A stretch of 64,000 bases of DNA. Source: Euwallacea fornicatus (taxonomy: Eukaryota; Arthropoda; Insecta; Coleoptera; Curculionidae). Both the position numbers and the translations under genes were made by a program. The stretch spans positions 1,550,001-1,614,000 of the forward strand of contig NC_089551.1 in the NCBI RefSeq assembly GCF_040115645.1, read 5' to 3'. Below are positions 50,851 through 60,533 of this stretch, piece after piece. Under the pieces are notes generated by a model, which saw nothing but the letters and a program-made list of their open reading frames with translations, searched no databases and was not told where the DNA came from. The first letter of the stretch is position 1; the number at the start of each line of letters is the position of its first letter.

Positions 50851-52340
50851 AGAAGTATGTATACCGGACACTATAGCTTGTATGAAAAAAAAATCATTTG
50901 ACTTTTTGTAGCAATTTTTATTGGGTACAATTTTGGTTCTTATGACTTTTCTCGTAAATGTAGTGGTTACTGAGATATTTACGAAAAACAGGATTTTAGT
51001 GTATGTGTTTTTTAATGTTCCCCCTCTTCTTACCTTCGCCCAGAATCTTTTTTTTCGTAGAGCTCCTTATTCGAACGAACCCAAAAACAACTAAAATATT
51101 AGCGTGGCCCCTCCACGAGGAAAATATATGACACATGTGATATGTCACCTCTTGGAAAACTAAAAATACACAAAAATCACGTTTCAGTTACCCCACTCAA
51201 CATCCCCTTTTCGGGCCACGATCCCTTAAGACAGTTGGAGTTAAAAATGCATTGTTGAAGCATGTTATTGTTTAAACACGTTGAGTACCACGTGACGCAA
51301 TTTTTTATTTTTTTTAAATATGGAAACTTCTATAAGAAAATTATTATTTTTAGATAATTTTCATGAAGTGGTAGTCAACGTGTTAAAAGAGTTAAATAAA
51401 TCATCAAAATTTGATATAGTGCACAGGGTGTTACTTAATGATCGGCCGTGGTTTCAAGAGTGCATTCCTGGACTGAATTCAAATAGAAAAGCTAATTTAA
51501 ACGTGTGTCCTAGAAAGTCTGGTTTTTAAGATACAGGGTGCCAAAGCTAAAAGAAATATTGTTTTTTTGTTAAAATCTTAAAGATCCTTTTGTCGATTTT
51601 CTTGAAATTTGGCTCTGTTGTTCGTTGTAATAAGACGTTAAGCCAACACTAACTAGATGATAATTCTGAAGTTCAGTGGCGTTCCGAGAGCAGTCTTACG
51701 AATAATATTGACGAAGAAATGTTTGCCACTGGTTTTTTTAAACTTTTGTATTATTTTCAGATTGATTAGCTAAAAGCACAACTTTTCCGTTTCTTGTTAT
51801 TATTTCGCATCTCACTTGGTGTTCGAGAAAGAAAAAACCCTTTATTGCGTATCGCAAAACTAGTAAAACAAAATTAAGTTAACTTTGCTCGTTGCAGAGT
51901 ATGAATTTATAAGCAATTTTCACAATCTAATAAATAAAAAGTAATAACAATATAACAGAGTATTCACCAAAAATGTTGGAATCGACCACTTGCCGCTTCC
52001 ATGCAGGCGCTATTCTTTTTCCCATCGAGTGACGAACTTTTATTTTTTTTTTAGCTTTGGCACCCTGTATCTTAAAAGGCAGACTTTGTAGGACGCATCT
52101 TTATGTGAGCTTTTCTGTTTGAATTCAGTTCAGGAATGCGTCCGTGGCATTACGGCCTATCATTAAGCAACACCCTGGATATTTTTTGCGTTGAATTCGG
52201 TTTTTCGTGAATATCTCAGAAACCACTACATTCACGAAAAAAGTCCTGCGAGCTGAAGTTGTAGCCAATGAAAGTTCCCGCAAAAAGTCCAATGGTCTTT
52301 TTCTTACGAGCGATAGTTTCGGTTCTACGTATATGCTTTT
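50851..52340. mobile_element. foldback element with nested end motifs (FB6)
   Basis: The outer arms, 50851-51000 and 52200-52340 (inverted), share GTAAATGTAGTGGTTACTGA versus GTGAATGTAGTGGTTTCTGA and ATATTTACGAAAAAC versus ATATTCACGAAAAAC. The inner arms, 51423-51555 and 52050-52178, share CAGGGTGTTACTTAATGATC versus CAGGGTGTTGCTTAATGATA and CTGAATTCAAATAGAAAAGC versus CTGAATTCAAACAGAAAAGC. A second ACAGGGTGCCAAAGCTAAAA sits inside both inner arms (51533 and 52068). Thus two pairs of element-like ends lie concentrically. The left side carries about 400 bp (51005-51420) with little counterpart on the right. No coding capacity was found. Confidence 0.85.
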
Positions 52341-52454
52341 AAAGCGCAAACACAAATGCTTACGTAACTCTGTAATGGAAAAAAAGCGCAGCAAAAAATG
52401 TATATATTTACACTCGCAATAACGTGTGAAATCGGGGGAAATTAATTATTTTTT

Positions 52455-52890
52455 TTAATACCTGATTTCCCGGAAAATGAAGTTGGTCCGTTCATACAAA
52501 CAACATTCGCCGCCTTCGAAGTACTCTCCGCGCGACACAATGCACTCGCGCCATCGTTTCTTCCAATTCTCGAAACAGCCAGAGAATACTTTCCTCGATT
52601 CGGCTTTGATCTCCTCAATCGAGTCGAAACGGTGTCCCCGGAGCGGCCTTTTGGGTTTGTTAAACGGCCACAGGTCCGACGGCGCTAGATCGGGCGAGTA
52701 CGGTGGCTGCGGCACGATAATTTGACAAAAACGTTCAGAAACCGCCGTTCGACCCGACGTTCTCATTTTTTCTTTTTTATTTTTGATTTTTTATTTTTCT
52801 GAGAAAATGACTGTTTTGGGAACCAGTCGAGATTCGACGCGTTCGAGGCGCAAAGCACGTTTTAAATTTGTTAGAGTTGACCCAGATGAA
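52455..52890 (-). pseudogene. mariner deletion derivative, copy 2
   Basis: The minus strand reads LRLERVESRLVPKTVIFSEK (end of the DNA-binding region), then after a stop and a low-complexity A-rich insert jumps to SERFCQIIVPQPPYSPDLAP with the third-acid signature. RPLRGHRFDSIEEIKAESRK and WKKRWRECIVSRGEYFEGGE then complete a normal mariner C-terminus to a stop near 52455. The central region with the first two catalytic acids is missing at about the same place as in the copy at 1-480. The C-terminal 100 codons remain open and are the best-preserved transposase piece in the window. It is not functional. Confidence 0.88.
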
Positions 52891-54702
52891 ACGTCCGTAT
52901 CAAAGTGAAGCAATTTAAGCAGCTTTAGTAACTCAAAGACCACCAAAGGAACGTAAACGAGGTGACAATGGCAATAATTTGAATTTTAATACTTAATGGT
53001 AATCCCATTGTTGGGATCGGTAAACAAGCTGCTGGGCGGATATCTGATATCTAACATCTTTTACTCTCGGGCAGGTAAATCGGTGTATGTTGGGTGTATT
53101 GTTCCGAGTGCGACAAAGAACCGGGGGGGCCATCACCTCTGGTCCTTTGTGCTCGTGTAAAACGCAGTTAATTGTCGACTATTCCTGTTGACCTAGAAAA
53201 TAATCGATAGTTAAACCCATACGACCTTGATTCGCACTTCGAGCCAGGCAAGTTTTCTTCGTAAAATATTTTATATTATTTAAGTGGACGTCGTATGCGT
53301 CGTTACACAACCCACATGCCTTCAATTACCCGGCGTATAAACAATTGCTATTATTGTTGCAACTTTGTATCGCGGTTAATAATAGTGATTATTGCAGCTT
53401 TTAGTTCGAAAGAAAAATATGGTTTTTGAGTTTCCTGAGATAAAGATCAAGGCCGGCAAGTGGAGAAACTGGTTGTCTAACTGTTCGTGGCCTCTCGAGT
53501 ATTTTTATGGGCACTCTGGGGCATTTTTGGCAATTTGCGTCCGCCGTATCTAACGAAGCCAAACACTTTATGAATCTCTCTTGGTGTTTTATGGGTGATA
53601 TAAATTTCCGATACGAGGATTCCCCCGTGTGGACATCACATTTATGCAGTAAAATGACTTTTCGTGTGAGACGCGCTTTCTTTGGGCCGCGTCGAAGCAC
53701 CGTGGCAGAAGACATTTCGCCTTCTGACAGCTTGAAGCTTTAAATATACCTGCATCAACTGATCACCCGCGGGTGAGCCAAAAAATTAACCCGACCCGAC
53801 TATCAGATTTGATGGTGCATTAAAAAATCTGTTTACCCGAGGGTATATACCATCGCGGACAGTACGTGGAAGTATCTCTCGCTAAACACGAAAACCAATA
53901 GTCAGAGCCCACGAAAAGTACAAGTAAAAACCTCATCGAGAACGTAATAAATATTTTTATGTCCCACAAAATTTTTAATGGTATTTGCTTAACAGAACTT
54001 ACTGGTCTCACTCTTTTGTAAATTAAACACGGAGCCAAAGTGTAAAACAATTGAAAACCTTGAACCAATATTTGCCATGTACATTTTTATGAATAATTAA
54101 AAGTTAAACAAACAGCCTGGCTCGCTTTTGTTTGGAAATGCACTAACCCGTCACACGTACTCTTGAGTGGACCATCGTTTTTTTTATTCAGAAATCCAAA
54201 GGTTAACTCAAGCCTCCAAGAATAACGCACCGTACAATGCTAGAATGCAAATTGCGCAAAAAATCCACGTGGACATGCGAGACAATATCATATACCACCA
54301 TAGAAAGTGCCCATTTGCTAAGAAGATATAATCGGATGTCCATGATTAGCATATGTCGGAATAACATTGGGAACATTCTCCATGGTTGCTAGATGTTTGT
54401 TTATTAACATAAAATCGAAAGACGCGCTATAGGACGAATTTACCATTACCCATCATCTCCCCCGCGCTTTTCCTTTTCGACTCTGCAGGGCGTCGCGGTC
54501 CAAAAGGGGATTTCCCGACGCTTGGCCGTCCAGTGGCGGTGGTACCAGTAACCTCGTTTCACAGTGCTTCATCCCAAAGATGTGTCTGCCAGCTCGTCTG
54601 TCATTGCTGCCACAACTTATGAACTAAGCAAAAGAGTCCTTATTTCAACTAGCAGAAAATCAACTATTCCGTACCGTAACACCTCAGCCGGCATTGCACC
54701 AT
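52891..54702. other. non-coding stretch, no gene recognised
   Basis: A 104-codon minus-strand frame (53401-53715), overlapped by a plus-strand frame of 78 codons, is not recognised. No repeats were seen. Confidence 0.4.
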
Positions 54703-55461
54703 ACAGGGGGTGCATTTAACAGCCCCTGGGACTCCTACGGGTTTATTTGCGACTTCATAAAAAAATCAATCGTGAACGTACAGATAAGGCTAATGAAGGT
54801 GAATTTGAAAATTGGTGACAACTCTAACGGGTGTCCCAAAAAAGCGGCGCGTCATAAGGTGTGACGTTTTTAAATGCGAATCACATGAATATTTTTCGTT
54901 TTTTCGAAACCATGGCAACGCATGCCGAACACTCGGGCACGAATGCGGGTTTTCCCGCAATCATTAATAATTCCATTAATACTTAAGACAATTGTGCCAT
55001 TATTTGATACCAACATAAAGGAAATTTCATTTTCTTCTGCCCCACTTCCTAAAAAGCGCCGTTCTGTTTGAAAAAGTCAAGAAAACTGATGTCGAAGGGT
55101 CGAAAATTGAAGTTGTCATTGCGAACGCCTTGTATGAATTTTGGGCTAAATGAGTGTTCGTGCCTGCTACGGAGACCTCGCATGAGAAATCATCCTAAAA
55201 TGGTCAAAGTCTACCTTATTAAACTAACTAGTTTTTCGATGGGGCACTGCAAACGTCTATAGCTTCGAGTTAGTGCGTCCCAGGGTAAAAAAAATCTAGG
55301 AACTAACACAGGCCCAAGAGAGGATTCTGTCACCTGAAAAAATTTCACTTTAAACGTCTCGCTTTTCTAGGTCACCCTGTAGGGCTGTCACCGATTTTAA
55401 AATTTACCTTCATTCGCCCTATATACACCTCCAGGAGTGATTTTTTTAAGTGACACCCTAT
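54703..55461. mobile_element. foldback element with nested end motifs (FB7)
   Basis: The left end reads ACAGGGGGTGCATTTAACAG and the right end, reverse-complemented, ATAGGGTGTCACTTAAAAAA. Conserved arm words are GCTAATGAAGGTGAATTTGA versus GCGAATGAAGGTAAATTTTA and AAAATTGGTGACA versus AAAATCGGTGACA. Inside the arms lies a second pair of end-like motifs: ACGGGTGTCCC at 54827 and ACAGGGTGACC (inverted) at about 55370-55380. They are followed by AAAAAAGCGGCGCGT versus AGAAAAGCGAGACGT. Arms are about 54703-54870 and 55340-55461. The core is non-coding. Confidence 0.82.
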
Positions 55462-57119
55462 ATAGTTTTTGCGGATTTTTTTTAAGGGAGACATTTACAT
55501 GTTGCAGTGTAAGTGGACTCCCGGCCTAGGCCGTTACAGGTTTCGTGGTTCTACGCGCTCATCAGAGAGGCCCGCGCAAGACATCGAAAAGGAGCTGAGC
55601 AATTACTCCTAAACCCGAACTAGCAAAAAAATTTTAATATTATTTCAAACAGTAAAGACGCAGGAAGACAGGGAAGAAGGCTAATGAGAAATTCTTGTCG
55701 CTTGGCCCCATATGTAGATACTTCAGCATCGCTTTAAAATTGCTTCTGCTTGCTCAGAAACGTTTTTTTATTGAAATTTAGCTTGAAGCATTCTTGCCTT
55801 CGGCTCATTCAGCTATAAGAAAATAACCTCCGTTCACCAAATGTTTCCAGTTCCTCTATCCGTTGCAAGATCACAATCAAAAAACGTCTTTTTTCTAACC
55901 TTTGGCCCATCTCGGGACAGGTTTTATCTATAAGAAAGTGACCCGAGCAACGGTCATTTTTCTATCGGGGCCATTGTCCAGCATCCCTCGGTTTCTTCTT
56001 ATCTCGACTAGGTGGGCAGCCGGCGGTGTTTCTTTTGAACGAGACACCGGTAGGAACAAATGCCACTTATTTCTTTCATGTTGACCGTTAGATTTATCCC
56101 GAATTCTCACGATTCACCCTTTTTATGGGCGATATTTCCAAAATCACCTCTCGCACGACTTAAACCTCATTTCGAATGCCCATAATTTTGCATAACATTG
56201 ATGGTGCATGTGCATCCCCGATACAATGTGACAAGTTCCTAATTCACCTGCATCATCTAAAGCTTCCCACAGGACCTGTACGCTTATGGGGTAAATAAAT
56301 TATAGGATTTTTGAATTATAAATTATGTTAAACTGGGCATTTTCCCATAGCGCATCATGGGGTGTATGATATGTAATAAACACGTATATATCCGAGTTAC
56401 AGCTGCCTAATCGGCAATTGACAACCGTGAAGTTGCCGATTATCCGCTCATGTTTGACGAAAAAACCATTCATTAAAGACCGTTGTTCACGCAGAACGCC
56501 ATGTAAATTTGATAAATGATCTTCCGAATCTTCTGGTCCTATAATGGTCCTCTTCTAACGAACTCGTTACCGGCGGCTAGTTAACGATAACCTAAAGTGA
56601 ATTGTTGTTCTGTAAAAAATGATTAGATTCTGAGGTGAGGCCCTTTCGGGACAGCTAAATCAATCGTCCCGGCGAGATCTAAAATTTCATGCGGGTTCCG
56701 CTGGTGCGGCTCTTTCAGTTTTCGAGATATTGAGGTATTTTGGTGCAAATTTCTCGTGGAGAAAGAAGTTTTTTGGGTCCTTCAGAGGAAGCGCGGGTGC
56801 GCCACTGTTCTTTTTAACGTGACATTTGGAACTATGTCGTGCCAGGAAGGTGTTGGCAATGGCGTTTGTTGAAGTTTCCGAAATTTTTTCGCAACTTCGT
56901 TCTTGCGAATGCTCCCTCAAACCGAACTTTCGAGATTCCTAAGACTCATGTGGGTTTTCTCCTGTGGAGTCATTATCACTTCGGATTCCGCGGACTACAT
57001 TGAATGACGCATTTGAAGCTTATCAAAGCCGCTCCATCCTAGCACCTTCGATATCTCAAAAACGATTCTTCCCAAAATCCGGATATCTCCTCTCTTTGAG
57101 GAGCGACGATCGCAACCCA
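55462..57119. other. non-coding stretch, no gene recognised
   Basis: Frames of up to 77 codons only, none recognised. No repeats were seen. Confidence 0.45.
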
Positions 57120-58127
57120 CGAGGATAGGCCCAGAAACACCCGACCTAACATTTAAAAAATATTTTATACTATTTCTCAAGATGGTCCCCTTTGAGACTC
57201 ACACACGTGTCTCAGAGATGCTCTAAACCCTCTTTATAGTAAGGAGGTTCGAATGTTTCATCTCAGATTCCACCTCTACGTTATTAGCAAATCCGTTTCC
57301 ACCAAGCCATTTTTCCAAATTTGGATGTAGAAAATAATCTGAGGGGGCTAAATCTGGCGAGTAGGGTGGATGAGGGAAAGTTTGAAACCTAATTTATTGA
57401 TTTTGACCATCGCGATGGCGGAAGCGTGGACGATCATGACAAAACAAGACTTCTTTGTCGCCAAATGGAATTGCTTTTTCCTAATTTCTTCGCTCAAACG
57501 CTGCAATAAATTTGCATATCTCCATTTATTGCTTTTGCTCTTGGTAGATACTCAATAAAAATTAGCCCACGTACTGACACCCTCACTTTTCCTGAAGATG
57601 GAACGGTTTTCGCCTTCTTTGACGCCGATTTTCCCCTTGTTTTGACTGCTCTTTCGTCTCGGGTGTGAAATGGACCCATGTTTCATCCATGGTTATGAAC
57701 CGACGCAAAAATTCCCTTGAAACATCCTCAAGTTACTGTTTTTTTTTAATCAATTATGAACAATCGCAGCAGTTTTGCGGAGCTTCACCACTTATATGAT
57801 CAAATCTGGAGTGTCAGGGGGTCGACCGCTGCAAAGTTCGTCTTGGCAACCCTTAAACTCTATCACCCAGTATTTTACAGTTGTTAATGAAGGACCAGAT
57901 TCCCCCAAAGTAAAATCTATCTTCACTTTGATGTCGAATGGACCAAGACCTTTCAAATTAAATCACGTGACGATCACCAATCCTTTCCAAGTTCGCAAAA
58001 TTTCTAAAAACGTTCAGGAAACCGGCTCCAAAACAAACACAAGCTTCTTAAGGTTAGGTCTCTGTAATGCAGTAAAAAAAATGGCGCCATCTACAAATCC
58101 GGTCGGGTATCTCTGGAATTTCCCTGG
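57120..58127 (-). mobile_element. mariner element, full length but decayed (copy M2)
   Basis: It belongs to the same family as 48234-49236 but is inverted. The 5' end on the minus strand (from 58127, preceded by TA) reads CCAGGGAAATTCCAGAGATA then CCCGACCGG. The 3' end at 57120 reads CGAGGATAGGCCCAGAAACA. The length is 1008 bp, almost equal to copy M1. Transposase pieces on the minus strand include an N-terminal part near 57750-57960 and the first Asp region near 57690 (ITMDETWVHF in one frame, then THVRDERAVKT-like sequence in another). Further pieces are SSGKVRVSVRGLIFIEYLPR near 57570 and AMVKIN-like and FFTSKFGK-like pieces near 57330-57420. Frameshifts and stops make it inactive. The plus-strand frame of 149 codons over it is a shadow. 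Confidence 0.85.
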
Positions 58128-59750
58128 TAACGCGAACCTGAACCCTTACCAGCTATGTGTCTCGAAAAATTCGTGGTGCAACAACTCTTTCACCCGAGAA
58201 AAACCCGGTTACGCGAAGTCTTAAGACGAAACAAGGAAGCGATTGGTTCCATGCGAGAAGAGTTTCTATTGCGGTGATGTAACCAACCAGTTTTGGTCAC
58301 TCAAGCTTAATGCACCATAAATATCTTGGTCAATATGGCACCCAAAGCTGCTTTTTATTGCCAAAATTACTCGTTCCATTGATGTTTCCCAGGTGACCAA
58401 ATTTATGGCGTAGCTCACCTTCTAACAGCTATCGGCTCAACAGATAACCAGTCGAGATTTTATAGATTTTCTCGAATAAAATTAAAATACATTTACATTG
58501 ATAATTAGGTGCGAGCTTGAGGCCTGTGCCACACCGATTATATTATTATTAAACGTTCATCGTCGGCTCTCAAAAAAAAAAAAAAAATTTAATGTCAATC
58601 TTCTCTATTGGGGGCGGCTAGGACGCTTTTGCAGCCAAGCTCTTCGGGGGCAGTTGCTGGACGAGCGGGAGGGTTTGGTATGAGAGCTGGCAATGAAGCG
58701 TCTGACAGGAGCAACCGCTTGTTTGACGACGTGCGCGTGAAAGGGGAAGTTGGTATGAGGCAGAAAGGATGTTTTTGGGCTGAAGAAATCGGCCGATAAA
58801 CCGAACTCGGTTTATGGATAATGAACCTGAGGTTGATTAGTATGCGGCCATTGTCGGAGGACAGGAAGTCACAGACGTAAGAAACTTGAACGTCGGTGCT
58901 TCCGTTCCGAGGCATGTTCGACGCTTTTATTTAAACAGACGTCAGGCCATAAACAACGAAACGTCGTCGCCGTCGGCCATATTGGTCGCCGCTAATTTCC
59001 GGGAAAATGATTGGTCGGCAACCGAAAAGTGGCATTTACTCGCAATAAAACGTGGCCATTACTATGTTGATAATCGACTGATTGTCGCCGTCACCTTCGG
59101 ATATTGAACAATCCACCATTGGAAAAAAAAATAACAGCTCGGAACACGTGCACAATTTATTGACGTGTTTGGCTAAAATTACAACATTCAGAGAAATCTT
59201 CGATAATAATTACTGTTTTATCTGACCGATTGACCGTGAGAAACGAGGATCCGTTTTTTTTTCTAATAAACCTTATCTGATTTCGATTTTATGGCTTTTC
59301 GGTGTCATTATTTACGCGGCAGCCATCCTCAGTAAGACTTCCGTCAGCGTAAACCTGCCCGCTGATAGTGGAAATTCACCTGAGGCGTTTTTGCCCAATC
59401 AAGACGGAAAAAAGCCCCGGAGGAAATGGCTTTCTGGTTTAAGGAAACGAACAAATTGATTAAAACGAATACGGAATAATTAACCCAACTATTTTTTAGC
59501 TACTTTTTAGTCACTGGAGATTTCCTGCTCAGGCTACAAGCCGTTTCTACGGGCTTAAACGACAGCAAAATGAGACTGTACGCAACTTCCTTCCTCACAT
59601 CCTGATTTCTTGCCACGCTCGGAATATCGGAATTATTATTGATGTCTCAATTATTACGAACCGCTACGTTGGGACCATTTTCAACTAATTAGCGTTGAAA
59701 AGTCGGAAACGAAAAACAAAAACAAAAAAGGACACCTGACCATGCTAATA
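58128..59750. other. non-coding stretch with a poly-A run
   Basis: An A run of about 17 lies at 58572-58588. Overlapping frames of 61-106 codons on both strands at 58500-58915 are not recognised. Confidence 0.4.
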
Positions 59751-60533
59751 CGAGGATAGTCCCAGAAGTGCCCGACCGGACGTGTAGATGGCGATTTTTT
59801 TGCTTATGTTACCAAGACCTAACCTTAAAAAGCGTATACCTAATGTTTGCGTTCATTTTGGAGCCGCTTTTATTGAAGGCTTTTAGAGCCTCTGTGAACA
59901 TCGAAAAAATTGGTCATCGATACGTGATTCATTCTTTTCATTCGAAAGGTCTTGGTCCATCAGACATCAAAGCGTAGGTAGATTTCACTTTGAGGGAATC
60001 TGGTTTTACGTTAACAACTGTAAAATGCCGGGTGGCAGAGTTTAAAAGCTGCCAAGACTGACTGCCCCGCAGTCGACCCCCTGACCTTCCAGATCTGACC
60101 ACTCCAGACATTATGGTGAAAATCCACGAAAGTGTACCGGAAGACGGGCATTTCAAAAAGTGGAAAAATTAGGGAAAAGCGAGTGCATTTGGCGAAAAAG
60201 AAAATCTTATTTCATCATCGGTCCGCCAAAATCAATCAACTTCATTTCGAACTTTCTTCTCGCCCACTCTTTTCGCGAGATTTAGCTCCCACACATTATT
60301 TTTACTCGAAACTTGACAAAACGGCTCGATGGAAAAATTTGCCAATAATGAAGAGATGGTGTCCGAGGTTGATGCCTATTTCGATACATTCGAAGTTTCT
60401 TATTATCAACAGGGTATAGAATATCGCTGAGGAAAGCGTGTCAATCTCAAAGTAGACTATGTCGAGAAACAACGTAGTATTTTCCAATTTTTATTTCTTA
60501 AAGTGTTATGTCGGGTACTTCTGGGAGCCTCCG
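59751..60533 (+). mobile_element. mariner element, internally deleted (copy M3)
   Basis: Flanked by TA at 59749-59750 and 60534-60535. The left end reads CGAGGATAGTCCCAGAAGTG and the right end, reverse-complemented, CGGAGGCTCCCAGAAGTACC. It is the same family as M1 and M2: CCTAACCTTAAAAAGC, TGGTCATCGATACGTGATTC and CAGACATTATGGTGAAAATC recur in M1 with few changes. At 783 bp it lacks about 220 bp of the middle, between about 60165 and the block VHLAKKKILFHH near 60190. This removes the region of the first catalytic Asp. Stops also break the rest. Confidence 0.9.

Noticed and set aside
53401..53715. 104-codon minus-strand frame as a gene
   Set aside because: It is basic and cysteine-containing but without a recognisable motif, and is matched by an overlapping plus-strand frame; support is too thin for a gene call.
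57775..58224. 149-codon plus-strand open frame
   Set aside because: It lies antisense to mariner copy M2, and the same antisense peptide (IMSGVVRSG-like) appears against mariner copies M1 (48461-48694) and M3 (59938-60156). It is a shadow of the transposase.
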